A stretch of 64,000 nucleotides of DNA from Promineifilum sp. (GCA_017983515.1 JAGOBF010000003.1:62001-126000), one strand, 5' to 3'. Numbered from the stretch's first letter, positions 1 through 8,639 are shown. The notes: generated by a model from the sequence alone, not told the origin. Translations and numbers: made by a program.

Positions 1-42
1 TTGGCCGACGATATCCTGCCCATCGGACGCATAGAGAAATAG
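1..42 (+). CDS. 3' end of a truncated upstream gene
   Basis: Frame 1 is open from the window edge and ends with TAG, giving LADDILPIGRIEK. Only 13 residues are visible, so no family can be named. The hairpin about 90 bases downstream fits transcription ending after a plus-strand gene, which is the only other support for it being coding. Confidence 0.35.
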   Translation: MADDILPIGRIEK

Positions 43-132
43 TCCTGGTCACCCCTCACCAACCGCTCACCTCGTGCTCACCGTAAATTTAGGAAACGGA
101 AATAGACTAATAAGTGAAGTCGCCAAGAATGT

Positions 133-188
133 GTACAGCCCCGGTTCCCCCTCCTGGCCGGGGCTGTACGCGTTTATGGGGCTTTTTT
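133..188 (+). terminator. Hairpin terminator after the truncated upstream gene
   Basis: A perfect 12-bp inverted repeat (GTACAGCCCCGG at 133-144, CCGGGGCTGTAC at 158-169) has a 13-base loop. A run of six T follows at 183-188. The T run is 13 bases from the stem, so this is not a textbook intrinsic terminator, but the stem is very stable. Confidence 0.55.
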
Positions 189-307
189 CATGGGAGCGGA
201 ACGGCTGCGGTTGAAAATGGACGAACCGGGTTTAACGACGCAGGCAATGTGCTTCCCTCTGCTTTCGAACATCCATCAAATCTGTAAGGGCCGTCGCCAA
301 TTGCTGT

Positions 308-2719
308 TTAGCCGTAGGCCAGGCTCTCGCGGACGCTGATGCGGCCGGCGGCGTGGGCGGGGATGATTGACGCCAGAAAGGCGATGCAGACGACCGCCAC
401 CAACCACACACCCACGGCGGTATAGTTATAGGCGAAATCGAGGCTCACTTTGAAGATCGTCTCCCCCAACACGGCGGCCATAGGCCGGGCCAGCAGGTAA
501 GAAAGTGGCACGGCCAACAACCAGCTCATCAACCCCTGCAACACGCCCTCCAGGATGAACATGGTCATGATCACCGGCGACGTGCCGCCGATTGAGCGCA
601 GCACGCCCACTTCGCGCGTCCGCTCCACGACGCTGATCGACAGCGATCCCATCAGGCCTATGCCACCGACGATACCCATGACGATGGCCAGACTGAACAG
701 AATTTGGTTGACGATGGCGAAGGAGTTGTAGGCGTACTGGCGGTCTTGCTCCCTGGTGCGGCTGAAGAAAGGGCTGATCTCCATATTGTAGGACTTCAGA
801 TAGTCATCCAGTTCCATGAGCAGTGCGGCCTGGTCGCCGTCCGGCCGGTCGGAGCGAATGACGACCTGATTGGCCCGGTTGGCCCGGCGCGTCACGTCGA
901 CCACGGCCGCCGCCGGGGCATAGATGGGATCGGTCGAGAAGACATCAGGCGAGATGGCCTGGTATGTGCCGACGACCTCGAAATCGGCCGCGCCCAATTC
1001 GCCCAGATCGATGGTGATCATCTCACCGATGGACAGGTTGTTGAACTCGGCGGTATCGCGGCTGATGACGGCCACGCGCCCCGCTTCGTCCGGGCTTAGC
1101 CAACGGCCGTCGACGATGCGCGGCGCATACATCGTGCTGCCCTGCGGGATGCCGAACAACTCCGCGCCCAGCCCGCCAGTGTCCTTGACCTGCTCGCCCT
1201 CGCGCAATACGGTGCTCGTCACCGAGTACCAGGCTTCGGCCTCAGTCACACCTGGGTAACTTTCCAGCAAGGCCTCGATGCGGTCGGAACGATGTTGTTG
1301 AAAGAAGAAGAGACGCATGTCATATTGCCGCCGGTTCAGTTCCAGGTCCAGTGTATGGGTTACCGAGGCTGAGAGGGTCAACACCATCAGGAACATGGCC
1401 CCTGCCAGGACCAGCACAAGTTGCGTCAGCAACAGCCGCCCCTTGCGGCGGAACATATTGCCCAGGGCGATGGTGTAGGGCGACGGCAGCAACCGTTCGG
1501 CCGTGCTTTCCACGAGCTGGTCGAAGCGCGAAAAGCCGAAGTCCCCGCCCAGGCCGTAGGTCGCCAACGCCTCGCGCACGGAGATGGCCGCGCCACGCAT
1601 GACCGGCCACAGGGCGGCCAGCAGGGGTGCCAGAATCGCGGCCAGCACTTGCCAGACGACGGCTGGCGGCGAGATGCGGAACACCTCGTAATCAATATTG
1701 AAAATGAGCAAGAGTTGCTGGGTCGTGAAGTAGGCGGCCAGCATGCCCGCGGGCAAGGCTACCAGCAATGCCAGCAGGCCGAAGATGAGCACCCCCACCA
1801 GATAGACCCGGGCGACGTCGCGCGTTGTGCCGCCCAGCGCTTTGATGACGCCGATCTGATCCGTCTGCTGGGTGATGATGGCCATTGTCGTGTTGATGAC
1901 GATGATGACGCTGGTCAGCAGCGACACCACGGCCAGAATTTGCAGCACGACGGTGATGCCCAGCACCGTGTCATAGCCCCAATGCTTTTCCGGCTCCTGG
2001 TAGATGACCAGACTGACGCCGATGTCCTGCTTGGCCAATTGCTCCTTGATGGCCGCCGCCCGGTCGCGGGCATAGGCCTCGCTATACGGGGCAACCTGCA
2101 CCAGCAACTGGATGTAGCCGCCTTCGGGGAAGCCAAAGCGGGTCATTGATTCCTGATCGAAAAAGAAGTAGGCGTTGCCGCCGAAGTCGGGCGGGGGGAC
2201 AAACGGGTGGCGCACCAGCCCGGTGACGGGGAAGGCGCGGTCCGTACCCTCCATTTCGAAGATGATCTCGGCTCCCAGGGGAATGTCGTAGTATTCGCTG
2301 GTGATGCGCTCGACACCGACGCTATTCTTGTCGGGCCAGGCGCCTTCCTTGAGGATCAACCAGTCGAAGGATTGATGCTCATAGTCGTCGCGGGCGACGG
2401 CCGTGGCTGGTTGCCAGGGGGCATCGGGGCCGGTCTTGTAGCGCACGGTGGCGATGTTGATGGGTTCGACGCCGACGACGCCGGGGATGTTGACCAGCGA
2501 GTCGGCTGTCTCGCGATCGATGAAGTTGCGTAATACGATGTTGAGATGCGACGGAGCCACCGCCTGGTGGGCCTCGTTCATGCCCGACAGCAACTGATCA
2601 GTAAGGCCGAAGATGGCGCCGATCGCAAAGACGCCTACGGCGATGCTGAGCACCGCCAGGAGCGTGCGCGCCTTGCGCTGCCACAGATCGAACCAGACTT
2701 TATCCCAGAGTACGCCCAT
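308..2719 (-). CDS. FtsX-family ABC transporter permease (MacB/LolC-like, two FtsX domains)
   Basis: An 803-residue inner-membrane permease. An N-terminal membrane anchor near residues 17-40 is followed by a soluble MacB-like periplasmic domain. A first three-helix FtsX block lies at about 260-385. A second anchor (about 430-455), a second soluble domain and a C-terminal FtsX block (about 675-800) complete the duplicated FtsX architecture. It follows its ATPase on the same strand with a 97-base gap. Such exporters use mechanotransmission to move lipoproteins, peptides or drugs. The substrate cannot be read from the sequence. No periplasmic adaptor (MacA) gene is adjacent, as expected for a single-membrane or atypical-envelope organism. 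Confidence 0.9.
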   Translation of the reverse strand: MGVLWDKVWFDLWQRKARTLLAVLSIAVGVFAIGAIFGLTDQLLSGMNEAHQAVAPSHLNIVLRNFIDRETADSLVNIPGVVGVEPINIATVRYKTGPDAPWQPATAVARDDYEHQSFDWLILKEGAWPDKNSVGVERITSEYYDIPLGAEIIFEMEGTDRAFPVTGLVRHPFVPPPDFGGNAYFFFDQESMTRFGFPEGGYIQLLVQVAPYSEAYARDRAAAIKEQLAKQDIGVSLVIYQEPEKHWGYDTVLGITVVLQILAVVSLLTSVIIVINTTMAIITQQTDQIGVIKALGGTTRDVARVYLVGVLIFGLLALLVALPAGMLAAYFTTQQLLLIFNIDYEVFRISPPAVVWQVLAAILAPLLAALWPVMRGAAISVREALATYGLGGDFGFSRFDQLVESTAERLLPSPYTIALGNMFRRKGRLLLTQLVLVLAGAMFLMVLTLSASVTHTLDLELNRRQYDMRLFFFQQHRSDRIEALLESYPGVTEAEAWYSVTSTVLREGEQVKDTGGLGAELFGIPQGSTMYAPRIVDGRWLSPDEAGRVAVISRDTAEFNNLSIGEMITIDLGELGAADFEVVGTYQAISPDVFSTDPIYAPAAAVVDVTRRANRANQVVIRSDRPDGDQAALLMELDDYLKSYNMEISPFFSRTREQDRQYAYNSFAIVNQILFSLAIVMGIVGGIGLMGSLSISVVERTREVGVLRSIGGTSPVIMTMFILEGVLQGLMSWLLAVPLSYLLARPMAAVLGETIFKVSLDFAYNYTAVGVWLVAVVCIAFLASIIPAHAAGRISVRESLAYG

Positions 2720-2739
2720 TGAGATGTGAGATACGACTT

Positions 2740-2875
2740 AAGAGAGTATACAGTCGTCAGTAAACAGAAGGCAGTGCCCGATGAGTAGAGTCTGGATACT
2801 GGTTACAGACCATTTTTCACTGCACATGGGCCACTGAATGCTGTCCACTGCTCGCTGTCCGCTGCGCGCGGGGGT
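2740..2875. repeat. CAGT/ACTG-rich intergenic repeat element
   Basis: The stretch is full of CAGT, ACTG and CTGTCC words on alternating strands and contains TCTGGATACTG at 2791-2801, a word that recurs at 15015 and 16234. It fills the ATPase-permease gap and runs into the 3' end of the ATPase gene. Arms are degenerate compared with the copies at 16206 and 57335. Confidence 0.45.
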
Positions 2876-3587
2876 GTTGGGCGGCCGGGACATCGTTGGT
2901 GATGCGGCCGTCGCGAATCTCGACCACGCGCGAGCCGCGCACGGCCAGATCAAGACTGTGGGTGACCATGATCACCGTCTTGCCCCGCGCGATTAACCCT
3001 TTGAATAATTGGAAGACATCCTCGGCCGTGGTCGAGTCCAGATTGCCGGTCGGCTCGTCGGCCACAATGAGCGGCGGGTCGTTAGCCAGCGCGCGGGCGA
3101 TGGCCGCTCGCTGCTGCTGGCCGCCCGATACCTGGCTGGGCAGTTTGTGGGCCTGGTCGGCCAATCCCACCATTTCGAGCAAGGTCATGGCCCGGTCGTG
3201 CCGCTCGTTGCGTGGCACCTTCTTCACCAGGTCCATCGGCAGCATGACATTCTTCACCACGCTAAGGGCCGGCAGCAGCTGGAAGAACTGGAAGATGATG
3301 CCCAGATGTTCGCCGCGCCAGACGGCCAGCTCGTTCTCGCTCATCGCGTGGATGGCGTGGCCGGTGACAATGACCTGGCCCTCGCTGGGATGGTCGATAC
3401 CGGTGATCATGTTCAGCAGCGTCGACTTGCCGTTGCCCGACGGCCCAACCAGGGAGACGAATTCGCCCGGTGCGACGTCGAGCGAGACATCGCGCAAGAC
3501 GATTATTTCGCTGTCGCCCACCCGGAAGCGCTTGGTGACGTTGCGCACCTCTACGATCGATCCGTACTGTCCATTCTCGCCGGCCAT
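2817..3587 (-). CDS. ABC transporter ATP-binding protein (LolD/MacB-type)
   Basis: A nucleotide-binding subunit of about 256 residues that powers the FtsX permease downstream. It shows Walker A (GPSGNGKS), the signature SGGQQQRAAIARAL and Walker B plus D-loop (LIVADEPTGNLD), the pattern of the LolD/MacB/FtsE branch. I place the start at the ATG ending at 3587 (MAGENGQYGS). A TTG 30 bases further upstream is in frame but adds an unconserved tail. The last roughly 19 codons read through CAGT-type repeat sequence, so the C-terminus is probably unconserved. It diverges from the EAD cassette promoter. Confidence 0.9.
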   Translation of the reverse strand: MAGENGQYGSIVEVRNVTKRFRVGDSEIIVLRDVSLDVAPGEFVSLVGPSGNGKSTLLNMITGIDHPSEGQVIVTGHAIHAMSENELAVWRGEHLGIIFQFFQLLPALSVVKNVMLPMDLVKKVPRNERHDRAMTLLEMVGLADQAHKLPSQVSGGQQQRAAIARALANDPPLIVADEPTGNLDSTTAEDVFQLFKGLIARGKTVIMVTHSLDLAVRGSRVVEIRDGRITNDVPAAQHPRAQRTASSGQHSVAHVQ

Positions 3588-3657
3588 AAGAAGCGAGTTT
3601 AGCAATATTTGTGCCAAAAATCACAAACTACCCTTGCTTCTAATCAGTGATTGTCTG

Positions 3658-3687
3658 TTGAAGAATTTTGAAGGGTTATGTTATGAT
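3658..3687 (+). promoter_or_regulatory. Candidate sigma70-type promoter of the EAD cassette
   Basis: TTGAAG at 3658-3663 and TATGAT at 3682-3687 are separated by 18 bases, in an AT-rich pocket that contrasts with the GC-rich surroundings. The first ATG with a good ribosome site lies 42 bases downstream. No operator-like palindrome was obvious. Confidence 0.5.
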
Positions 3688-3729
3688 AGCAGCGGCTCCG
3701 ACCCATTTGACTACAAGGAGAGCGACCGG

Positions 3730-4344
3730 ATGACGACCATGCCCACCGATCTGATGATGGGGCTGCGCGATCTTTTCGCAACCTATTTCGATGTCGAAGG
3801 CTTGACCGATTTTGCGCTGGCCCTGGACGTCGATTACGAGAACCTATCCGGTTCAACCAAGAGCGCGAAGGCGCGCGAACTTGCCTTGCATCTCTGGCGG
3901 CATAGCAAGCTGGCGAAACTGGCCGAAGTCGGCCCCACGCAACGGCCCGACATCGACTGGAGCCTGTTGCGGCCGTACGTGGCCGCCGTGCCCTTGCCGC
4001 CTGATGACACCCAACCGAAGCGATCGACTCGCCTGAAGTACACCGACATCCAGAAGCTTTTGCCCGTTCTGGCCGCCTATCAGCTATTCCAGACGCCCGA
4101 CGGCCGCAATACCTTGCTGATGATTTCCGGGATCGCCCCCTATGTCAGCCTGGACCTGAACGGCAGCGCCCAGCTTGTGGCCTCCAGCCTGCTGGTGAAA
4201 CTCAATGAGTACGGCGAGATCGGGCCGGGCGATACGGCCATCGGCCGCTTGCTGGCCTATGTGGCCGCCGATGCCGCCTTGCCGCCGTCCCACAAAGATT
4301 TAATCGCGACGATAGCCACGAAATACGGCCTGCAGCTCGGATAG
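3730..4344 (+). CDS. Two-domain effector-associated-domain (EAD) protein
   Basis: A 204-residue soluble protein with no signal peptide or membrane helix. Residues ~7-80 match the death-like EAD fold found with bacterial conflict effectors: a Leu-rich start, then the stretch SAKARELALHLWRHSKLAKL and an RPDIDW-type end. Residues ~100-204 form a second helical domain that resembles the N-terminus of the next protein (shared LL..AG...DL, a KL..YG block, then A.G.L..Y and KY.L). EADs are thought to be adaptor modules that recruit an effector carrying a like domain, so this looks like the adaptor for the protease downstream. AAGGAG lies 9 bases before ATG 3730. The much longer open frame upstream is antisense to the ABC ATPase. 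Confidence 0.8.
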   Translation: MTTMPTDLMMGLRDLFATYFDVEGLTDFALALDVDYENLSGSTKSAKARELALHLWRHSKLAKLAEVGPTQRPDIDWSLLRPYVAAVPLPPDDTQPKRSTRLKYTDIQKLLPVLAAYQLFQTPDGRNTLLMISGIAPYVSLDLNGSAQLVASSLLVKLNEYGEIGPGDTAIGRLLAYVAADAALPPSHKDLIATIATKYGLQLG

Positions 4345-4384
4345 AAGATCGGAACTGCGCAAGCCACTCACCAAGGAGCATATC

Positions 4385-5626
4385 ATGGCCGAACAATTTC
4401 TAAGCACCAATGACCGGATTAAGCTGGCTAAAACGCTGGAGGGCGTTTACGAGATGCAACTGGGGCCGGCGGCCCGCTTCGGGCTGTTGGATAAAGCGGG
4501 CCTGCGCCGCTTCGCGCCCGGCACCGACCTGGCCGCCGCGCCGAACGTGTTGGCTGGGGTGCTCATCAGCAAGCTGGAACCGTACGGCATGTTGCCCAAT
4601 CAGCCGAATTATCACGCGCTGGGGGCGCTGGTTAATTACGCCCTAAGCCAGCCCGACACGCCGCAAGACGACGCTCGATTTTTGGCGGAGATGCTCGTCA
4701 AGTACCAGCTTATCGCCGACACCGACTATTTGGATGGACTGCGCCAGCAGTACGGACTGGACGTGCAGCCGGCGCGGCCGATCGATGCGACGCTTCTGCC
4801 GCCCACCGAACCGCCTGCGCCCGCGCCGGAACCCGACTTCGACCCCAACGTCGGCGACCAGGAGGCGCTGGAGCGCATCATCAATTCGGTGGACAATTTC
4901 CTCGACGTCGACACGCTGGCCGGGGCGATCTACACCGCCCAAGCCGTTGGCCGTATTGAGTTGCCGCGCGGTCGCGCCCTCGGCACCGGCTTTCTCGTGG
5001 GGCCAGACCTGATCCTGACCAATTATCACGTTTTCAAGTCGAAGGATATGCTCCAATCGGCCGTGATCCGCTTCGACTACCAGGCCGACGCCGACGGCGT
5101 CGTCACCCAGGGGCGCGTCTACGAGTTCGTGCCTGACTTCTACATCAGCAGTCCGGACACGGAGCTGGATTTCGCACTGGTCAAGGTCAAAGGCGAACCG
5201 TTGGCCGAGCGCAAGATGGGGCCGGAAGATGAGGGGCTGGGCTATCTGGAGCTGTTGCGACGCGGCCGCCACCGAGGTTACCTGCTTGTCTCGCCCAGTC
5301 TCATCGTCGAACATGAGCGCGTCAACATCATCCAGCATCCCAACGGCAACCCGCAGAAGGTCGTGCTGACGCAGAACTACGTACTGAGTAATATGAGTGC
5401 CGACCGCGTTCATTATCTGGCCGATACGGAGCCGGGGTCGTCGGGGTCGCCAGTGCTCAATAATCACTGGGAGGTGATCGCCTTGCACCACAGCGGCGGC
5501 GCGCACCCGCCCCAGAAGGCGAGCAACGACCTGCAGAAATTGCTGAAGGGTGTATACAAATTCAACGAGGGGATTCCCATGCGGGCGATTCTGCCCCAGA
5601 TCGAACGGTATTTGCCGCGTAAATGA
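4385..5626 (+). CDS. EAD-like domain fused to a trypsin-like serine protease
   Basis: A 413-residue protein. Residues ~5-125 resemble the C-terminal domain of the preceding EAD protein. A Pro/Ala linker (~128-152) leads to a chymotrypsin-fold protease (~180-405). The triad is visible: His215 in LTNYHVF, Asp262 in TELDFALVKV and Ser353 in GSSGSP. No signal peptide is seen, so it should act in the cytosol. EAD-coupled trypsins are known effector modules in bacterial conflict systems, normally activated by proximity or cleavage. AAGGAG precedes the ATG and the gap from the previous gene is 40 bases. No NACHT or STAND switch protein is adjacent, which is unusual for this type of effector. Confidence 0.87.
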   Translation: MAEQFLSTNDRIKLAKTLEGVYEMQLGPAARFGLLDKAGLRRFAPGTDLAAAPNVLAGVLISKLEPYGMLPNQPNYHALGALVNYALSQPDTPQDDARFLAEMLVKYQLIADTDYLDGLRQQYGLDVQPARPIDATLLPPTEPPAPAPEPDFDPNVGDQEALERIINSVDNFLDVDTLAGAIYTAQAVGRIELPRGRALGTGFLVGPDLILTNYHVFKSKDMLQSAVIRFDYQADADGVVTQGRVYEFVPDFYISSPDTELDFALVKVKGEPLAERKMGPEDEGLGYLELLRRGRHRGYLLVSPSLIVEHERVNIIQHPNGNPQKVVLTQNYVLSNMSADRVHYLADTEPGSSGSPVLNNHWEVIALHHSGGAHPPQKASNDLQKLLKGVYKFNEGIPMRAILPQIERYLPRK

Positions 5627-5640
5627 TCGCCAACGAACAA

Positions 5641-5678
5641 CAGAGCGCGGCCGGTGACAGTCCTCCGGCCGCACTCTG
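5641..5678 (+). promoter_or_regulatory. Strong intra-operon hairpin between protease and membrane-protein genes
   Basis: CAGAG-C-GCGGCCGG at 5641-5654 pairs with CCGGCCGC-A-CTCTG at 5665-5678, making 13 pairs around one mismatch and a 10-base loop. No T tract follows. It could slow or partly stop transcription or protect an mRNA end, so the downstream membrane protein may be made at a different level from the protease. Confidence 0.5.
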
Positions 5679-5713
5679 AAAATCAATCAGCCGAGAGGAA
5701 CAGGAGAAGTACC

Positions 5714-6169
5714 ATGGGACGACGAATTATCTCGCCCGAAGCGCTGGAGACCATCAAGGGGCAGGACACGCTGGAGGGAGCGGCCATCGGCGTGCAGCGC
5801 ATTGACGGCTTTTGGGATCGGGTCATCAAGAACATCCCGGGCGATGTAGTGGCCGGGTGGACGGCCATTCTGGGCTTGTTCGGCGTCTCGCCGGGTGCGG
5901 TCAGCAGTGACGGCCGCACGACCAATATCCTGTGGATCATGTGGGCGGCATTGGCGATCGTGACGTTCTTCTGGACCTTCCGTCAGACGAAAGCGCCTGG
6001 CCTGCAACCGGCCTGGACACAGATTTTCATCTCAACTTTTGCCTTCATCGTGTGGGCGCTGGCCCTGGGCGTGCCGTTTAATACGCTGAGCTTCTATGAT
6101 TCACGGGTGTCGGCCGCGCTGCTCATCGTTTTCACGCTGGCCGTGGGCGCGGTGCAGCCAAAGGAGTAG
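5714..6169 (+). CDS. Small four-helix membrane protein of the EAD cassette
   Basis: 151 residues with four hydrophobic stretches at roughly 45-62, 76-95, 106-126 and 132-147, after a polar head of about 40 residues. No family is recognised. AGGAGA at 5702-5707 sets the ATG at 5714; the open frame extends 20 codons upstream without a ribosome site. It is the last gene of the cassette and ends before a two-way terminator. Its place behind an EAD-protease suggests a membrane partner or target, for example a pore-like effector or a cleavage substrate, but this is inference from context only. Confidence 0.7.
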   Translation: MGRRIISPEALETIKGQDTLEGAAIGVQRIDGFWDRVIKNIPGDVVAGWTAILGLFGVSPGAVSSDGRTTNILWIMWAALAIVTFFWTFRQTKAPGLQPAWTQIFISTFAFIVWALALGVPFNTLSFYDSRVSAALLIVFTLAVGAVQPKE

Positions 6170-6207
6170 GAGCGGGTTTCAAACGCGCCTGTCAGACCCG
6201 GTGGAAA

Positions 6208-6232
6208 GGGCGGGTTGGTTTTTAACCCGCCC
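6208..6232. terminator. Bidirectional intrinsic terminator
   Basis: GGGCGGGTT at 6208-6216 and AACCCGCCC at 6224-6232 form a perfect 9-bp stem with a loop rich in T. It lies in the 68-base gap between two convergent genes and can serve both. Confidence 0.75.
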
Positions 6233-6237
6233 CTCCA

Positions 6238-7494
6238 TCAGATTGAACTCATAACTCGCCGCAAGTCTTCCAGATCGGGTGCGACGTGATAGGCTTTTGT
6301 GCCGCTGAGTTCGACGCCCTTCATCGCCCCGATCACATCTTTCAGCCCGCTGCCGGTGTTCAGAACGACGATACGCTCATCGGCCCGGGCCATCCCCTGC
6401 TGCACAGCCTTGACCAACCCGGCATAGGCGGCCGCGCCGGCCGGCTCGGCAAACACGCCCGAACCACGGGCCAAGGTTGGGATGGCGGCCAAAATTTCCT
6501 CGTCCGTGACGGTGATGTAGGCCCCGTTCGTCTCCTTCACGGCGGCCATCGCCTTCAGCCGGTCGCGCGGCAGACCGGCGCTGATGCTGTCGGCCACGGT
6601 TTGGGCGTCGATGGGCGCTTTGGTCAGCACGTCCTCGCCCTTCTCCCACGCCTCGGCCAGGTAATTGCTGCCCGCGGCTTGCACGCCCATCAGCTTGGGC
6701 ATGTGGTCGATCCAGCCGAGGGCCAGCAAGTCTTTCAACCCCTTGTGTAACCCGCCGATGATGCAGCCGTCGCCGACGCTGACGAAGATACGGTCGGGAG
6801 CTTGCCAGCTTAGCTGCTCGCAGATCTCCAGCGTGGCCGTCTTCTTGCCCTCGCTCATGTAGGGATTGAAGCCGGTGTTGCGGTTGTACCAGCCATAAGT
6901 ATCCGTCGCCTGGAGGCATAACTCAAAAGCGTCGTCGTAGCTTCCCTTGACCAGCATGACCGTCGCGCCAAAGGCCAGCAATTGGGCGACCTTCGCCTGG
7001 GGAGCCTTTTCGGGCACGAAGATGACGTTGGCCTGGCCCACGCTGGCGCAGATGCCGCTAAGCGCGGCGGCGGCGTTGCCCGTGCTGGCGGTGGTGATTA
7101 TTTCTGCGCCACGCTCCTGGGCCTTCACGACGGCAATGGCGCTGGCCCGATCCTTGAAGGAAGCGGTCGGGTTGCGGCCGTCGTCCTTCACCCACAGGTG
7201 GCGCAGACCGAGGTCGGCCGCCAAACGCGGTGCGGAATAAAGCGGCGTCCAGCCGATTTGCAGAGGCGGCACGGCGGCATCCGGTTCTACAGGCAGAAGT
7301 GGCTTGTAGCGCCAGATGGAGTAGTCGCGATTGTCGCGCAAGCTTTCCCGGCTGAGGTGGCGCTTGATAACATCGTAATCGTAGACGACGTCGACGATGC
7401 CGTCCGGCCCAAACTCGGGGTCGACATAGTCGATCTCATCCGGCCGGAAGGTTCGACCGCTGATGAGGCTTCTCAGATGGAGCACATGATCCAT
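6238..7494 (-). CDS. Threonine-synthase-like PLP enzyme (fold type II)
   Basis: 418 residues, the usual size for the short threonine synthases. The PLP lysine is Lys114 in NPTASFKDRAS, a phosphate-binding loop follows (STGNAAAA), and the C-terminus has NTGSGLKD. By sequence it should convert O-phosphohomoserine to threonine. Its context argues for caution: it is last in a catabolic operon with YgeY, YgeW and carbamate kinase, the place occupied in E. coli by the PLP enzyme YgeX (diaminopropionate ammonia-lyase). It may therefore be an eliminase or lyase that acts on the same substrate. No other threonine genes are nearby. Confidence 0.8.
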   Translation of the reverse strand: MDHVLHLRSLISGRTFRPDEIDYVDPEFGPDGIVDVVYDYDVIKRHLSRESLRDNRDYSIWRYKPLLPVEPDAAVPPLQIGWTPLYSAPRLAADLGLRHLWVKDDGRNPTASFKDRASAIAVVKAQERGAEIITTASTGNAAAALSGICASVGQANVIFVPEKAPQAKVAQLLAFGATVMLVKGSYDDAFELCLQATDTYGWYNRNTGFNPYMSEGKKTATLEICEQLSWQAPDRIFVSVGDGCIIGGLHKGLKDLLALGWIDHMPKLMGVQAAGSNYLAEAWEKGEDVLTKAPIDAQTVADSISAGLPRDRLKAMAAVKETNGAYITVTDEEILAAIPTLARGSGVFAEPAGAAAYAGLVKAVQQGMARADERIVVLNTGSGLKDVIGAMKGVELSGTKAYHVAPDLEDLRRVMSSI

Positions 7495-7612
7495 AGTGGC
7501 GTCCTGTCTTGAGCGAACAGCATCCGGCGTTATGTAAACAGCAGGTCAGTAGACCCACCGGCCGGGGGTTCACTGATCCACTGCTTACAAGTTACTCATT
7601 GCCGGCCGCCAT

Positions 7613-8560
7613 TCACTGCACGAAATGGGTTCCGGTCTTGCCGGCCAAGGCCTGCGGGATGCTGGCCGGGTCAGTGACGATGGCGTGTTGGCCGCCGGCC
7701 TCCAGGAAGTTGATGATCGCCTGAATTTTGGGGGCCATACTGCCCTTGGCAAAGTGGGTGCCTTCGGCCAGATAGGCCTTGGCTTCGGCCAGCGTCACCG
7801 TGTCGAGCCATTTTTGTTCGGGCTTGCCGAAGTTGACGGCCACCTTTTCGACGGCCGTGCTGATGATGAACGTGTCTGCGCCCAACTTGGTTGCCAGTAG
7901 CGACGAGGCAAAATCCTTGTCGATGACGGCGGCGATGCCCCGCAGATGTCCTTGCTCGTCGGCCACGACCGGGATGCCGCCGCCGCCGACGGCAACAACG
8001 ATCATGCCGGCGTCGATCAGCGCTTTGATGGCTGGTTCCTCGACGATGCGCACCGGCAGGGGCGAAGCCACTACCCGACGCCAGCCGCGGCCGGCGTCTT
8101 CGGAACAGTCCCAGCCGTCGATATCGATGCGCCGCTGCGCGTCTTCTTCGCCCATGAACGAGCCGATGGGCTTGCTGGGATTCTTGAACGCCGGATCGTT
8201 GGCGCTTACTTCGACCTGGGTAACAACCGTAGCGACAGGACGGTCGATGCCCATATCGAGAAAGTGATTTTGCAGGCTCTGCTGCAGGGCGTAGCCGATT
8301 GCACCTTGCGAGTCGGCGCCGCAGACATCGAGCGGTACCTCGTGCAACTCGTGGGCGGCCAGCTCGGAGCGGCGCAGAATGAAGCCGACCTGGGGGCCAT
8401 TGCCGTGGGCGATGGCGACGTTCCAGCCGTCCTGGACCATCCGGGCGATGTGGCCGGCCGTCTCGTCCGCCGCTTTGTATTGATCTTCCACCGACTGATG
8501 CTGCTTGTCTTTGATCAGCGAGTTGCCGCCAATAGCGATGACGGCCAGTTTATTGGTCAT
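7613..8560 (-). CDS. arcC: Carbamate kinase
   Basis: About 315 residues of the amino-acid-kinase fold. It shows the N-terminal AVIAIGGNSLI loop, AHGNGPQVG and the glycine run AVGGGGIPVV. It transfers phosphate from carbamoyl phosphate to ADP, giving ATP, CO2 and NH3. GGAG is only 2 bases from the first in-frame ATG (8569) but 11 from the one at 8560, so I use the latter. It lies downstream of YgeW, which would supply carbamoyl phosphate. No arginine deiminase gene is nearby, so the carbamoyl donor is not arginine-derived citrulline by the classical route. Confidence 0.92.
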   Translation of the reverse strand: MTNKLAVIAIGGNSLIKDKQHQSVEDQYKAADETAGHIARMVQDGWNVAIAHGNGPQVGFILRRSELAAHELHEVPLDVCGADSQGAIGYALQQSLQNHFLDMGIDRPVATVVTQVEVSANDPAFKNPSKPIGSFMGEEDAQRRIDIDGWDCSEDAGRGWRRVVASPLPVRIVEEPAIKALIDAGMIVVAVGGGGIPVVADEQGHLRGIAAVIDKDFASSLLATKLGADTFIISTAVEKVAVNFGKPEQKWLDTVTLAEAKAYLAEGTHFAKGSMAPKIQAIINFLEAGGQHAIVTDPASIPQALAGKTGTHFVQ

Positions 8561-8639
8561 TGTTTGCATTTCTCCTTCAATAGCCGGCCGCCGGCCGTCA
8601 TCGCCTGGAAACAGGGTTCGATTAGCGGGTTAACAGCGG

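Noticed and set aside
2896..3729. Long N-terminal extension of the EAD adaptor frame
   Set aside because: It is antisense to the ABC ATPase and low in conserved motifs. The ribosome site and promoter put the start at 3730.
7533..7587. CRISPR-like repeats in the thrC-arcC gap
   Set aside because: There are only two degenerate CAGT-type arms, with no regular spacers.
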